Shown here: positions 29,224 to 41,236 of the stretch, piece by piece
Numbering within the stretch: position 1 is the stretch's first letter
Layout of the letters: each line of letters starts with the position of its first letter
Source of the DNA: Tessaracoccus aquimaris
GTDB taxonomy: Bacteria > Actinomycetota > Actinomycetes > Propionibacteriales > Propionibacteriaceae
DNA length: 64,000 nt
Direction: 5' to 3'
Assembly (NCBI RefSeq): GCF_001997345.1
Contig: NZ_CP019606.1
Coordinates: 1,364,001-1,428,000 of the forward strand
Made by a program: the position numbers and the translations under genes
The notes under the pieces: generated by a model
Seen by the model: the letters and a program-made list of their open reading frames with translations, nothing else
The model's database searches: none
What the model was told of the DNA's origin: nothing

Positions 29224-29637
29224 TCAGTTTGTGTTCTTCACAGACTCGCCTGCCCTGATCTGCGCCTGCAGGATCCGTAGATGATGAAGCTCATCGTCGT
29301 CTGCTTCGCCCTTGAGGGCCTTGTCCTCAAGCGTGGACGCCTGCTTGCGGGCCAGATCGAGGCTGACCTCCTGCCCGGGCTGAGCCATCTGGCTCAACAC
29401 GGACACGTGACCGTGGGCCACGGAGATGAAGCCACCGTCGATCGCGATCGACTCGCTGCGTCCATCTGCCGTGACGACCTCCACGACCCCTGGCACCAGG
29501 AGCGCGAGCAGCGGCTCGTGGCCCGGCAGGATGCCGATGTCGCCCTCGACGGTGCGTGCGATGACGTTGATGGCGTCGCCGGACCAGACGACCCGGTCGG
29601 CGGAGACCACCTCAACTTCCAGCGGGGGACGCTCCAT
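29224..29637 (-). CDS. atpC: ATP synthase epsilon subunit
   Basis: 137 aa. F1 central-stalk subunit that connects the c-ring and gamma and can inhibit ATP hydrolysis. The beta-sandwich domain shows LEVEVVSADRVVWSGDA, GDIGILPGHEPLLALL and GFISVAHGHVSVL, and the C-terminus is helical (LARKQASTLEDKALKGEADD). It starts 3 bp after the atpD stop and is the last gene of the operon. Confidence 0.95.
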   Translation of the reverse strand: MERPPLEVEVVSADRVVWSGDAINVIARTVEGDIGILPGHEPLLALLVPGVVEVVTADGRSESIAIDGGFISVAHGHVSVLSQMAQPGQEVSLDLARKQASTLEDKALKGEADDDELHHLRILQAQIRAGESVKNTN

Positions 29638-29640
29638 GGA

Positions 29641-32020
<2,380 letters not shown>

Positions 32021-32025
32021 CTGGA

Positions 32026-33663
32026 CTAACCCCGCTTCTGGCGGACGATCGTCTCCTGGCCGATTTCCTCGTCCTCAAGCGGAGTGTGGTCCTCGCGACC
32101 GACGAGGAGCTTGCCCTCGGAGGTGCGGAAGATCTTCTTGAACTCGCCGATCGCGGTCACGGTGGCGTCCTTGCGGTCGTCGCCGAAGAGGAAGTCGCCC
32201 GCGATGCCCTGCAGCACGTCGGAGTTGTGCCGCAGGTAGTCCAGGAACTCCTGCTCGAAGCGGAGGGTGTCGTCGACCGGAACGTCGTCGAAGTGACCCT
32301 CGACGCCCGACCACACGCTGACGACCTGATCCTCGACCGAGTAGGGCGCGTACTGGCCCTGACGCAGCAGTTCGGTCAGACGCGCGCCGCGCTCGAGCTG
32401 ACGCCGGGTGGCGGCATCGAGATCGGAGGCGAACATGGCGAAAGCCTGCATGTCGCGGTACTGCGCGAGGCTCAGCTTGAGCGAGCCGGAGACCTGCTTC
32501 ATGGCCTTGACCTGTGCGGCGCCGCCGACTCGGGACACCGAGACGCCGACGTCGACCGCGGGGCGCTGGTTGGCGTTGAACAGGTCGGACTGCAGGAAGA
32601 TCTGGCCGTCGGTGATCGAGATCACGTTGGTCGGAATGTAGGCCGACACGTCGTTCGCCTTGGTCTCGATGATCGGCAGGCCGGTCATCGAGCCGGCACC
32701 CAGCTCGTCGGAGAGCTTGGCGCAGCGCTCGAGAAGGCGGGAGTGGAGGTAGAAGACGTCGCCGGGGTACGCCTCGCGGCCCGGAGGGCGACGCAGCAGC
32801 AGCGACATGGCGCGGTACGCCTCCGCCTGCTTGGTGAGGTCGTCGAACACGATAAGGACGTGCTTGCCCTGGTACATCCAGTGCTGGCCGATGGCCGAGC
32901 CGGAGTAGGGGGCGATGTACTTGAAGCCCGCGGGATCGGAGGCGGGAGCGTGCACGATCGTCGTGTACTCCAAGGCGCCCGCATCCTCAAGGGTGCTTCG
33001 CACCTCTGCGATGGTCGAGCCCTTCTGGCCGATGGCGACGTAGATGCAGCGGACCTGCTTCTTCGGGTCGCCGGAGGCCCAGTTCGCCTTCTGGTTGATG
33101 ATCGTGTCGATCGCAATGGCGGTCTTGCCTGTCTTGCGGTCGCCGATGATGAGCTGACGCTGGCCGCGGCCGATCGGGATCATGGCGTCGATGGCCTTGA
33201 GGCCGGTCTGCAGGGGTTCGCGGACCTCCTGACGGTCCATCACGCCTGCGGCCTGCAGCTCGAGCGCGCGGCGTCCCTCGATGCCGCTGATCTCGCCGAG
33301 GCCGTCGATCGGGGTGCCCATGGCATCGACGACGCGACCCAGGTAGCCCTCGCCGACAGGGACCGACAGGACGTCGCCCGTGCCGTGCACGGTCGAGCCC
33401 TCGTCGATGCCCTCGGAGTCGCCGAGGACGACGACGCCGATCTCACGCTCGTCCAGGTTCAGTGCGATGCCCTGAGTGCCGTTCTCGAAGCGGAGCAGCT
33501 CGTTGGCCATCGCAGAGGGAAGGCCCTCGACCCGGGCGATGCCGTCGCCCGAGCTGACGACCGTGCCGACCTCGGTGCGCTCGGCGCCCTGCGGGTCGTA
33601 GGCCTGGACGAATTCGTCCAGCGCGCTGCGGATCTCGTCTGGACTGATGGTGAGTTCAGCCAT
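32026..33663 (-). CDS. atpA: ATP synthase alpha subunit
   Basis: 545 aa, non-catalytic nucleotide-binding F1 subunit. Visible: [21 protein letters not shown] (Walker A), [16 protein letters not shown] (Walker B), [25 protein letters not shown] and the alpha-specific [17 protein letters not shown]. The C-terminal extension [21 protein letters not shown] is a feature of actinobacterial alpha subunits, where it limits ATP hydrolysis. The start is ATG 33663, 20 bp after atpH. Confidence 0.98.
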   Translation of the reverse strand: MAELTISPDEIRSALDEFVQAYDPQGAERTEVGTVVSSGDGIARVEGLPSAMANELLRFENGTQGIALNLDEREIGVVVLGDSEGIDEGSTVHGTGDVLSVPVGEGYLGRVVDAMGTPIDGLGEISGIEGRRALELQAAGVMDRQEVREPLQTGLKAIDAMIPIGRGQRQLIIGDRKTGKTAIAIDTIINQKANWASGDPKKQVRCIYVAIGQKGSTIAEVRSTLEDAGALEYTTIVHAPASDPAGFKYIAPYSGSAIGQHWMYQGKHVLIVFDDLTKQAEAYRAMSLLLRRPPGREAYPGDVFYLHSRLLERCAKLSDELGAGSMTGLPIIETKANDVSAYIPTNVISITDGQIFLQSDLFNANQRPAVDVGVSVSRVGGAAQVKAMKQVSGSLKLSLAQYRDMQAFAMFASDLDAATRRQLERGARLTELLRQGQYAPYSVEDQVVSVWSGVEGHFDDVPVDDTLRFEQEFLDYLRHNSDVLQGIAGDFLFGDDRKDATVTAIGEFKKIFRTSEGKLLVGREDHTPLEDEEIGQETIVRQKRG

Positions 33664-33683
33664 TGCGTCCTACTTTCTGATTC

Positions 33684-34481
33684 TCACAAGTTGATGAGTT
33701 GCCTGCGGGCGTCTTCGAGCCGGGCGGCAACGGTTGATTCGTACACGTCGTCATCGATGGCCACGCTGATGCCGCCGATCACCTTTGGATCCACGTGGAT
33801 CTGGAGGGTGACGGCGCCGCCCGCCTGGGCCACGAGGGCGGCCTTGAGCCGGGCCTCCTGAGCCTCATCGAGGGGCTGCGCGACGGTGATGCGGGCGATC
33901 TTCTGACCGGCCATGTCGGCGGCCATCTGAAGGTAGCTCTCGATCGTCAGGGGGAAGGTGCGGCGCCTGGCACGCACCGCCCGCGAGGCGAGCTGTGCCG
34001 TGACGGGGTCGACCTTGCCCGAGATCAGGCGCGCGACAAGGTCGCGCTTGCCCTCGAGCGGGTACGCGAGGCTGCGCAGCGCGGCCCCGAGCTCCGGATC
34101 CGAGTCGACGGTGCGAGCCAGGGAGTACAACTCCTCCTCGACCCGCTCCAGCTGACCGCCTGCCGCCGAGGCGCGCAGCGCGATCCGGACGCCCTGTCGT
34201 TCAAGGCCTCCGACCATCGCGTTGGCGCTTCGCCACGGCGACTGCACGACGGACCCGACGACCTCGATTGCGGTGTCGGAGACCTTGCCGGCCAGCAGGC
34301 GCTTGGCGAGACCCGCACGCGCCGCGGGCGTCGAAGACGGATCCGACAGCGATCGACGCAGCATCGGCTGACCGTCGAGCAGATCGACGACGGCGAACAG
34401 CTCGGCTGCCGTGGCGGCATCGGTTGCGATGCCCTCCACGGACGAGTCGAGCGCAGCATTTGCGGCGTCGCGGGCCGTCAT
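33684..34481 (-). CDS. atpH: ATP synthase delta subunit
   Basis: 265 aa; peripheral-stalk subunit that caps F1. The canonical OSCP domain occupies the C-terminal part, with VDPKVIGGISVAIDDDVYESTVAARLEDARRQLINL at its end. As is usual in actinobacteria the protein is longer than the 180 aa of E. coli delta. Its ATG overlaps the atpF stop as ATGA, so the two stalk subunits are coupled. Confidence 0.94.
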   Translation of the reverse strand: MTARDAANAALDSSVEGIATDAATAAELFAVVDLLDGQPMLRRSLSDPSSTPAARAGLAKRLLAGKVSDTAIEVVGSVVQSPWRSANAMVGGLERQGVRIALRASAAGGQLERVEEELYSLARTVDSDPELGAALRSLAYPLEGKRDLVARLISGKVDPVTAQLASRAVRARRRTFPLTIESYLQMAADMAGQKIARITVAQPLDEAQEARLKAALVAQAGGAVTLQIHVDPKVIGGISVAIDDDVYESTVAARLEDARRQLINL

Positions 34482-35023
34482 CGCGTCTGACCTGCGGACT
34501 CGAGATCGGCCAGGAAGCGGTCAACGGTGCGCTTGGCGCGCTCGTCGTCCGACAGCGACTCGCCGACGATCTTGCCTGCCAGTTCGGTGGCCATGCCGCC
34601 GACCTGACCGCGGAGCTGGTGCACGAGATGGGTGCGTTCTGCCTCGAGCTGCACGCGACCGGACTCGAGGATGCGCGACGCATCCTTCTGTGCCTTGTCG
34701 CGGGCCTCTGCCAGGATCGTCGCGGACTGGTTCTTCGCGTCCTCGCGGATCCGGGCTGCCTCTTCACGCGCCGCGTCGAGCTGGTCGTTGTAGTCGGCGA
34801 GCGCCGCCTCGGCCTTAGCCTCGGCTGCGGCCGCGCGCTGCATGCCACCCTCGATCTTGTCGGAGCGTTCCGCGTACATCTTCTCGAAGGCGGGGACGAC
34901 GACCTTCCACATGATGACGAAGATGATCAGCATCAAGACGATGCCGATGACAAATTCCGACATCTTGTGGGGCAACAGTGGCCCCAGGTCGATTTCCTGG
35001 AGCACCCCGATAGTGGGGACCAT
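34478..35023 (-). CDS. atpF: ATP synthase b subunit
   Basis: 181 aa. One N-terminal membrane helix (EFVIGIVLMLIIFVIMWKVVVP), then a long charged coiled coil (GGMQRAAAAEAKAEAALADY to the end) that forms the peripheral stalk with delta. Only one b-type gene is present in the operon, as in actinobacteria generally. It starts 8 bp after atpE. Confidence 0.95.
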   Translation of the reverse strand: MVPTIGVLQEIDLGPLLPHKMSEFVIGIVLMLIIFVIMWKVVVPAFEKMYAERSDKIEGGMQRAAAAEAKAEAALADYNDQLDAAREEAARIREDAKNQSATILAEARDKAQKDASRILESGRVQLEAERTHLVHQLRGQVGGMATELAGKIVGESLSDDERAKRTVDRFLADLESAGQTR

Positions 35024-35031
35024 GACGCGGC

Positions 35032-35253
35032 TCAGTTGAGGACGAAGGCGAGGGCGATGGCGATGATGGCGAGGGCCTCGACCACGGCGAAGCCGATGAA
35101 GGCGGTGCTCATCATGGCGCCACGAGCCTCAGGCTGGCGGGCGGTGCCGTTGATGACCGAGGCGAAGATCCAGGCAACGCCCAGCGCCGGCGCGATCGTG
35201 GCGATCGCGTAGCCGATCATGTTCAGCGAGCCGTTGATTTCGAGGAGGGACAT
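35032..35253 (-). CDS. atpE: ATP synthase c subunit
   Basis: 73 aa, two membrane helices joined by the polar loop ARQPEARG (residues 38-45). The ion-binding carboxylate is Glu59 (GFAVVEALAII). No Gln/Ser/Thr sodium ligands of the Na+ type are seen around it, so a proton-driven ring is likely. A short intergenic stretch of 57 bp separates it from atpB and holds a good AAAGGAAAA-type ribosome site. Confidence 0.96.
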   Translation of the reverse strand: MSLLEINGSLNMIGYAIATIAPALGVAWIFASVINGTARQPEARGAMMSTAFIGFAVVEALAIIAIALAFVLN

Positions 35254-35310
35254 GCGTTTTCCTTTCGGATGGCTTGCTCGGCTCTTCCTAAGCCGAGAAG
35301 TCGGTTGGGT

Positions 35311-36113
35311 TTAGTGCGCCTCTGCGATGGAGGTCGACACGTACTGGGCGGTGAGAACCGTGAAGATGTAGGCCTGCAGGGCGCCGATGAACAGCTCGAG
35401 CAGGAGGATCACCAGGCTGAAGGCCATCGAGACCCCGCCTGCGACGTTGTAGAACGCGTTGTTGGCGTAGGTGATCAGGAAGCCGCCGCCGACCACGAAC
35501 ACCAGCACGACGAGGTGCCCGGCGAACAGGTTGGCGAACAGACGAAGCGCCAGCGTGATGGGGCGCGTGATGAAGGTCGCGAGGAACTCGAGCGGGATGA
35601 CAATCGGCAGCAGGTAGCCGGGAACGCCCTCGGGATCAGCGACTTCTTCAGGAAGCCGCCGAAGCCCCACTTCTGGAAGCCTGCCCCGATGTAGATCAGC
35701 CAGGAGAGGATCGCGAGCCCGTAGGCGTAGCCGACGTTGGAGAACGTCGGGTACATGAAGACGAACAACTCGCCGAACCAGTTGTTGACAAGCAGGAAGC
35801 TGAAGAGGCCGAGCAGGTACGGCAGGAACCGGCGGAAGTCGGAGTGCAGGATGTCTCGGGCGATGCCGTTGCGGACGAACTCGTAGATGTACTCCGCGGC
35901 GAACTGCCCCTTCGAGGGCTTGACCTTGAGGTTCCTGGAGGCGATCCACCACAAGATGATGACGAGGGCGGCGCCGATGATCGCTTGAGCCGCCGGCTTG
36001 TTCAGCCATTCGAGGCCCGGGACGCCGGGGAACATGGTCTCGAACTCGAAGTCGTGGGTGCCTGGCGGGGTGTAGCCGCCGCCGGATTCCATCGGAAGTA
36101 GCCCTAGTGTCAC
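35311..36113 (-). CDS. atpB: ATP synthase a subunit (frame broken once)
   Basis: The stator proton channel in the membrane. Segments include PAAQAIIGAALVIILWWIAS, FLPYLLGLFSFLLVNNWFGE and the essential arginine helix ITLALRLFANLFAGHLVV, then LELFIGALQAYIFTVLTAQYV. The frame breaks after KKSLIP at a G run (35632-35634); one base more gives EGVPGYLLPIVIPLEF and 267 aa. GTG 36113 overlaps the stop of the upstream small gene (GTGA) and has GGAG upstream; ATG 36092 is an alternative without a site. Confidence 0.94.
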
Positions 36114-36340
36114 GTACCGCTCCCGTATCGCTTGATGATCAGATACAAGCTGAAGACCAGGCCCAGGATCAGGCCGAGCGGCAACAGCCATGAGGTTTTG
36201 AAGAAATAGTCACCAACCCAGCCCAGGCCCCCGTAGAAAATCAATCCCGCGAGGATGTAACTAAGCACGACCATGCCGTCCTCTGTGCCCGTTGGACCCT
36301 TGCGTTCGTTGTCCTCGGGTGGCGTAGGTGTGGTGCCCAT
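36110..36340 (-). CDS. AtpZ/AtpI-like small membrane protein
   Basis: 76 aa, two membrane helices (VLSYILAGLIFYGGLGWVGDYF, LLPLGLILGLVFSLYLII) after a polar N-terminus. This is the layout of AtpZ/F0F1-ATPase subunit-like proteins that precede atpB and may help assemble the c-ring or carry Mg2+/Ca2+. ATG 36340 sits 11 nt after a TAGGCT box; a longer frame would start at 36379. It overlaps atpB by 4 bp and is the first gene of the ATP synthase operon. Confidence 0.75.
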   Translation of the reverse strand: MGTTPTPPEDNERKGPTGTEDGMVVLSYILAGLIFYGGLGWVGDYFFKTSWLLPLGLILGLVFSLYLIIKRYGSGT

Positions 36341-36350
36341 GTCGGGGTCG

Positions 36351-36356
36351 AGCCTA
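36351..36356 (-). promoter_or_regulatory. -10 box of the ATP synthase operon
   Basis: TAGGCT read on the minus strand, in the 72-bp gap between the first operon gene and the upstream AtpI-like gene. The implied leader is about 4 nt. Confidence 0.5.
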
Positions 36357-36412
36357 GCGGAAACTCGGCCCCGTTTCATCTTGAGCCCACGCCGTACATA
36401 CCACCGGGTGAG

Positions 36413-36868
36413 TCAGGACTGGCCTGGGGGGTGATATTCGGAGTCGTAGACCGGGACGCGCTGCCTGGATGCCACCAGGACAACGCCGGTCACCCAGGCG
36501 AACACGGTCCCCGCGATGCTGAGCAGCAGCCAACCACCCTCCACGCGGGGGGCGACCGCAGGCAGCCGGAGGATGGCCCACAGTCCCGCCGCGATGCCGA
36601 TCACCCGGACGGCGTAGCTCACCAGCACCAGCGCCATGCCCTGCATAGGCTCCAGTTCGGAGGCGACCACCTCGAGGGCCTGCCCGATGCTGTAGAAGAT
36701 CACGACGGCCGCGAAGCCGAGCGCCGCGGTCAGGGCCGCGTTCACCCCGCCGATCGCCAACCCGAGGCCGATGATGGTGATGCCGACCACGTGACCGAGC
36801 ACCAGCCCTCCGAACATCATCTGGCGGGCCCTCCGGGTGGCCGCCGTCACCACCTTGCGTTCACTCAT
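36413..36868 (-). CDS. AtpI-like four-helix membrane protein
   Basis: 151 aa with four predicted membrane segments (MMFGGLVLGHVVGITIIGLGLAI, ALGFAAVVIFYSIGQ, GMALVLVSYAVRVIGIAAGLWAI, GGWLLLSIAGTVFAWVTGVVLV). In position and layout it matches the ATP synthase I-like gene between wecA and atpB in mycobacteria (Rv1303 type). Its start lies 8 bp inside the wecA 3' end, so it belongs to the wecA transcript rather than to the atp operon promoter. Confidence 0.75.
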   Translation of the reverse strand: MSERKVVTAATRRARQMMFGGLVLGHVVGITIIGLGLAIGGVNAALTAALGFAAVVIFYSIGQALEVVASELEPMQGMALVLVSYAVRVIGIAAGLWAILRLPAVAPRVEGGWLLLSIAGTVFAWVTGVVLVASRQRVPVYDSEYHPPGQS

Positions 36869-38009
36869 GATTGGGCACCTGGTCGACGACGTCGGACTCC
36901 TCGCCCCCGATGTGCGGCGGCGCGGTCCGCACCGGCCACAGCGTGAGGACGAGCAGGATCACCAGGGCGGCGGCCAGGATCCAGATGGACGCGGACGCCG
37001 GTGACAACGCCATCACCACGAGCCCGACGGCGACAACCGCCGTCCAGCCGTACATCAGGAGCACGGCCCCCCAGTGGGAGTGGCCACGGGCCAGCAGGCG
37101 GTGGTGAAGGTGCTGCTTGTCTGCCGAGAACGGGTGTTGTCCGTTCCAGGCGCGCCGCACCCACGCCGTCACCAGGTCGACCAGCGGCAGCGCGAGCGCC
37201 GCGACGGGGAGCAGGATCGGCAGCAGGGTGGGCAGGAAGTCCGAACTCTGCTGCGGCAGCGCGCTCGAGTCGAACTGGCCGGTGTAGGAGATGGCGCTCA
37301 TCGCCATCAGGAGGCCGAGCAGCATCGCGCCGGAGTCGCCCATGAACATCTTGGCGGGGTGCCAGTTGTGGAACAGGAAACCGACGGCGATGCCGCAGGT
37401 GGCGACCGTGATGAGGCTGGCGGTGGTGGCCCGCTCAAGGCCGTGCTGGTAGGCGAGCACGTAGGTGTAACTGAAGAACGCTCCGGAGCCGATCGCCACC
37501 ACGCCCGCGGCGAGGCCGTCGAGACCGTCGACGAAGTTGACGGCGTTGACACACACCAGGATCACCAGCACCGTCAGGACGATGTTTGTCGCGTCGTCGA
37601 GCGCGATGATCCGGTTCGGCAGCGGGATCCAGAACAGCCGCACGCCCTGCATGACGGCGACGCCTGCCGCTAGCGTCTGCCCGCCGAGTTTCACGATCGG
37701 GTTGAGGTCGTACTTGTCGTCGAGCACACCCACGATGGTGATGATCAGCCCCGCCCACAGCACCGCGGAGGCGTCGTGGGCGACAAGCGCGTACTTGCCG
37801 AGGAACGGCATCTGCAGCGCGACGGTGAAGGCGACCGCGAGGCCGCCAAGCATCGCGACGCCGCCCAGGTAGGGAATCGGGTGCGTGTGCACGTCGCGGG
37901 CGCGGACCGGCGCCATGATGCCCGTGCGCACGGCGAGGTTCCGGCACAGCCCCGCCAGGACGTAGGTTGCGCCGGCCGCGATGAGCAGGACCAGCAGGTA
38001 TTCGCGCAC
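36861..38009 (-). CDS. wecA: undecaprenyl-phosphate N-acetylglucosaminyl-1-phosphate transferase (WecA/Rfe family)
   Basis: 382 aa, about eleven membrane helices. It transfers a sugar-1-phosphate to a polyprenyl phosphate to start cell-wall polymer (arabinogalactan linkage or teichoic-acid-like) synthesis. Motifs: HPIPYLGGVAM, VGVLDDKYDLNP (Mg-binding DD), NAVNFVDGLDGLAAG and the cytoplasmic HPFSADKQHLHHRLL histidine loop. GTG 38009 overlaps the sua5 stop as TAGTG. Gene order sua5-wecA-atpI-atp is conserved in actinobacteria. Confidence 0.93.
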   Translation of the reverse strand: MREYLLVLLIAAGATYVLAGLCRNLAVRTGIMAPVRARDVHTHPIPYLGGVAMLGGLAVAFTVALQMPFLGKYALVAHDASAVLWAGLIITIVGVLDDKYDLNPIVKLGGQTLAAGVAVMQGVRLFWIPLPNRIIALDDATNIVLTVLVILVCVNAVNFVDGLDGLAAGVVAIGSGAFFSYTYVLAYQHGLERATTASLITVATCGIAVGFLFHNWHPAKMFMGDSGAMLLGLLMAMSAISYTGQFDSSALPQQSSDFLPTLLPILLPVAALALPLVDLVTAWVRRAWNGQHPFSADKQHLHHRLLARGHSHWGAVLLMYGWTAVVAVGLVVMALSPASASIWILAAALVILLVLTLWPVRTAPPHIGGEESDVVDQVPNHE

Positions 38010-38928
38010 TACGCCCCGTCGATCCGATCGGTGGCGTCGGCGTCGGTCGCGTCGGTGGGCGACTCGTCGCTCGGGTTGGCCTCGTCGGCCGGGTCGGCGG
38101 CGTCGGGGTGGTCTTCGTGGGCCGGACCGGTGTCGGTCGCGGCGTCGGCAGGGGTCTCAGCGTCGGCGACCGTCGCGTCCGCGTCGGCCCCGCCCATGGC
38201 ACCATCCCCCTGCTCGATCGCGGCGGCATCGGCGTCCGACTCCTGGTCGGTGGGCTCCGCGCGCTCGTCCTTCGGCTCGTCGAGGCCGACGACCGACGGG
38301 GCGTGCTCGCGCAGCGTCTCGAGCGGGATCGCCCCGAGGCGCAGCACCTTGCCCTCGTCCGTTGCGGCGAAGTCGACGATCGTGGAGGCGACTCCCCCAC
38401 TGACGGGACCGCCGTCGAGGTAGACGGCGACCCGGTCACCGAGTTGGGCGAGCGTCTCCTCACAGGTCAGGCCCGCTGGCTGACCGGAGACGTTGGCCGA
38501 GCTCACCGCGAGCGGCCCGGTGCGGCGCAGCAGCGTGCGCGCGCCCTCGTGGTCGGGGACCCGCACCGCGATGGTGCCCTGCGTCTCACCGAGGTCCATC
38601 CCGCTCTTCGCCTGAGCCTTCAGCACGAGGGTCAGCGCCCCGGCCACAGCGCCTTCGCCAGCGCGGCGGCGCCCTCGGGCACCTCGTCGGCGATCGCGCG
38701 CAGCATCGACGGCTCGGCGATCAGCACGGGCGGCGGCATGTCGCGGCCGCGTTCCTTCGCGTCGAGCAGGCCCTGCACCGCCGCGGTGTCGAACGCGTTC
38801 GCGCCGATCCCGTAGACGGTGTCGGTAGGAAGCACGACGCAGGACCCGGCGCGCACCGCCGCAACAGCCTCGGCGAGTCCGGCCTCCTCGTCGATGGACA
38901 GGTTGAAGACGCGGGCGGGTTCAGTCAC
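38009..38928 (-). CDS. threonylcarbamoyl-AMP synthase (Sua5/YwlC/TsaC family), long acidic tail (frame broken once)
   Basis: Makes threonylcarbamoyl-AMP for the t6A37 modification of tRNA. The N-terminus has SCVVLPTDTVYGIGANAFD and, after the break, GTIAVRVPDHEGARTLLRRTGPLAVSSANVSG. The frame breaks at the C run 38638-38641 (ALWPG); one base restores ALTLVLKAQ and 306 aa. After residue about 215 the protein ends in an Asp/Ala/Thr-rich tail of some 90 residues, not the usual Sua5 domain. The start is GTG 38928 behind a TAGGAT box inside the prmC 3' end. Confidence 0.9.
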
Positions 38929-38932
38929 AGGC

Positions 38933-39766
38933 TCATCCTAGGGGCTTGACGGCGGTGACGAATCGGGCTCGTCCCGTCAGGTCGGCATGCGGAGTCACGT
39001 CGGAGAAGCCCGCTGCGGTGAACAACTCCACGACGGCGTCCGGGTGCGACTCGTCGTGCTCGCTCGCCACGAGGCCACCTGGCACCAGCAGTCGGTGCGC
39101 GACGCCCACCAGCACGCGCAGAGCGTCCAGGCCGTCCGGCCCGGAGAACAGGGCGATGGAGGGGTCGTGGTCGACGACGTCGCTCGGCAGGAACGGGCGC
39201 ATCGTCTCCGGCACGTACGGGGGGTTGGCGATGACGAGGTCGACGGTGCCGTCGAGGTCACCGAAAGCGTCCGCCATGTCGCCGAGCCGCAGGTCGGCGT
39301 CGTAGTCCTCGAGGTTCGAGGCGAGGTAGCGGTACGCGGCGGGGTCGAGCTCGACGGCGTGCAGGCGCACTCCCCCGATCTCCGAGCCGATCGCCGCCGA
39401 GATGGCCCCTGAGCCGGCGCAGAGCTCGACGACCACGCGGCTGTCGCGCTCGGCGAGGCGGTCAAGCGCCCAGCCGACCATCACCTCCGTCTCGGGCCGC
39501 GGGATGAACACGCCCGGCCCGACGCTGAGGATCTCGTGGCGGAAGTAGGCCGTCCCCGTCAGGTGCTGCACAGGCACCCCGGCCGCCCGGCGCTCGCCCA
39601 GTTCGTTGATGAGGCGCTGCTGCTCCGGGGTCACCCCGTCGACGGTGATCAGCCGCGACACCTCGACGCCGAGCACGTGCGCCACGATCGTGCGCGCCTC
39701 GGGTCCCGGGCTCGGGGAGCCGGTCTTCGCGAGGCGCACGGCGAGCTCGTAGGCCGCCTCGCTCAC
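38933..39766 (-). CDS. prmC: peptide chain release factor N5-glutamine methyltransferase
   Basis: 277 aa. It methylates the GGQ glutamine of release factors, and the substrate gene prfA lies directly upstream with a 4-bp overlap. The SAM motif [17 protein letters not shown] and the catalytic NPPYVP are present, with the N-terminal helical substrate domain and [12 protein letters not shown] well-preserved member of the HemK family. Confidence 0.95.
   Translation of the reverse strand: MSEAAYELAVRLAKTGSPSPGPEARTIVAHVLGVEVSRLITVDGVTPEQQRLINELGERRAAGVPVQHLTGTAYFRHEILSVGPGVFIPRPETEVMVGWALDRLAERDSRVVVELCAGSGAISAAIGSEIGGVRLHAVELDPAAYRYLASNLEDYDADLRLGDMADAFGDLDGTVDLVIANPPYVPETMRPFLPSDVVDHDPSIALFSGPDGLDALRVLVGVAHRLLVPGGLVASEHDESHPDAVVELFTAAGFSDVTPHADLTGRARFVTAVKPLG
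38935..38940 (-). promoter_or_regulatory. -10 box of sua5 inside prmC
   Basis: TAGGAT on the minus strand ends 7 nt before GTG 38928, suggesting an internal leaderless promoter for sua5 and wecA. Confidence 0.45.
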
Positions 39767-40830
39767 CCGGATACCTCCGCGAGCCGCTCGGCGAGGTCCT
39801 GCTCGGCGAGCGCGTCGAGCACCGGGGTCAGGGCGCCCTCGAGGACCTGGTCGAGGTTGTGGGCCTTGTAGCCGATCCGATGGTCGGTGATCCGGTTCTC
39901 GGGGAAGTTGTAGGTGCGGATCCGCTCCGAGCGGTCGACGGTGCGGACCTGCGACTTGCGAGCGTCCGACGCCGCCGCCGCGGCCTGCGCCTCGGCGAGT
40001 TGCGTGAGGCGGGCGCGCAGCATCCGCATGGCCGACTCGCGGTTCTGCAACTGCGAGCGCTCGTTCTGGCAGCTCACCACCACCCCGGTCGGCAGGTGCG
40101 TGATGCGCACGGCAGAGTCGGTCGTGTTGACGCCCTGGCCGCCCGGCCCGGACGAGCGGTACACGTCGATGCGCAGGTCGTCGTCGTTGATCTCGACCTC
40201 GTCGGCCTCGACGTCGGGCATCACGAGGACGCCCGCCGCCGAGGTGTGGATGCGGCCCTGCGACTCGGTGACGGGGACCCGCTGCACGCGGTGCACGCCG
40301 CCCTCGAACTTGAGTCGACCGTATGGCCCGAACTCCTGGTGGCTGGTGGTCTTGACGGCGACCGTGACGGACTTGTAGCCGCCCAGGTCGGTCTCCTGCG
40401 AGTCCAGCACCTCAATCTTCCAGCCGACCTGCTCGGCGTACCTGGTGTACATCTTCAGCAGGTCGCCCGCGAACAGCGCCGACTCGTCGCCGCCCTCGCC
40501 GGACTTGATCTCCAGCAGCGCGTCGGCGTCGTCGTTGGGGTCGCGGGGCGCGAGCAGCTTTGTGAGCTTCGCGGTAGAGACCTCGAGTTGCGCGTCGAGG
40601 TCGGCGACCTCGTCGGCGAAGGACGAGTCGTCGGCCGACAGTTCGGCGGCGGCCTCCCGGTCGTCGCTCAGGCGGCGGAACTCCTCGATGCCCTCGACGA
40701 TGGGCCGGAGCGAGGCGTACCGACGACCGACCTTCCGGGAGCGCGCAACGTCGGCGTGCAGTTCCGGGTCTGCCAACTGCTGCTCCAGGTCGTGGAACTC
40801 ATCGATGAGGGGCTGGGCGTTGTCGAACAT
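39763..40830 (-). CDS. prfA: peptide chain release factor 1
   Basis: 355 aa from ATG 40830 ([19 protein letters not shown]). Recognises UAA and UAG stop codons. The GGQ loop is [22 protein letters not shown]; the PxT anticodon-like region, MEAEPR-type substituted as [16 protein letters not shown], and the C-terminal [15 protein letters not shown] are intact. It is followed by prmC, its modifying enzyme, with overlapping start and stop. Confidence 0.96.
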   Translation of the reverse strand: MFDNAQPLIDEFHDLEQQLADPELHADVARSRKVGRRYASLRPIVEGIEEFRRLSDDREAAAELSADDSSFADEVADLDAQLEVSTAKLTKLLAPRDPNDDADALLEIKSGEGGDESALFAGDLLKMYTRYAEQVGWKIEVLDSQETDLGGYKSVTVAVKTTSHQEFGPYGRLKFEGGVHRVQRVPVTESQGRIHTSAAGVLVMPDVEADEVEINDDDLRIDVYRSSGPGGQGVNTTDSAVRITHLPTGVVVSCQNERSQLQNRESAMRMLRARLTQLAEAQAAAAASDARKSQVRTVDRSERIRTYNFPENRITDHRIGYKAHNLDQVLEGALTPVLDALAEQDLAERLAEVSG

Positions 40831-40856
40831 GGGGCTCTTCCAGGCGGGACGGTCGG

Positions 40857-40907
40857 GCAAAAAGAAACGAACGCCTGCTGGAACCGGGTCCCAACGAGGC
40901 GTTCGTT
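40857..40907 (-). terminator. strong intrinsic terminator of rpmE
   Basis: On the minus strand AACGAACGCCT pairs perfectly with AGGCGTTCGTT over a 20-nt loop and is followed by TTTCTTTTTGCC. It separates rpmE from prfA and is the only classical U-tailed terminator noted here. Confidence 0.8.
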
Positions 40908-40915
40908 GTCAAGAG

Positions 40916-41122
40916 CTACTTCTTGGCGTAGCGCTTCTCGAAGCGGGCGACGCGGCCGCCGGTGTCGAGGATCTTCTGCTTGCCGGTGTAGAACGGGTGG
41001 CACTCGGCGCACACGTCGGCACTCATGCTGCCCTTGGTGAGGGTGCTACGCGTGGTGAACGTGTTGCCACAGGTGCAGGTCACCGTGGTCTCCACGTAGT
41101 CAGGGTGGATTCCCTGCTTCAT
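40916..41122 (-). CDS. rpmE: ribosomal protein bL31, zinc form
   Basis: 68 aa from ATG 41122 ([18 protein letters not shown]). Four cysteines, CTC and CAEC, form the zinc site (C+ paralogue). It has a conserved [11 protein letters not shown] end. It lies between rho and prfA, as in many actinobacteria, with its own terminator. A ribosome site AAGGAGAAA precedes the ATG. Confidence 0.97.
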   Translation of the reverse strand: MKQGIHPDYVETTVTCTCGNTFTTRSTLTKGSMSADVCAECHPFYTGKQKILDTGGRVARFEKRYAKK

Positions 41123-41236
41123 GTGTTTCTCCTTCGATTCGGCCGGGTCGCCTGCCCATGGTCGGGACAGTGAGAGTGCGTGAACCGGCACAACTATTCA
41201 TTTTGCCTCGCGGGTGCGAGATTTCCAAGTCGGGTC

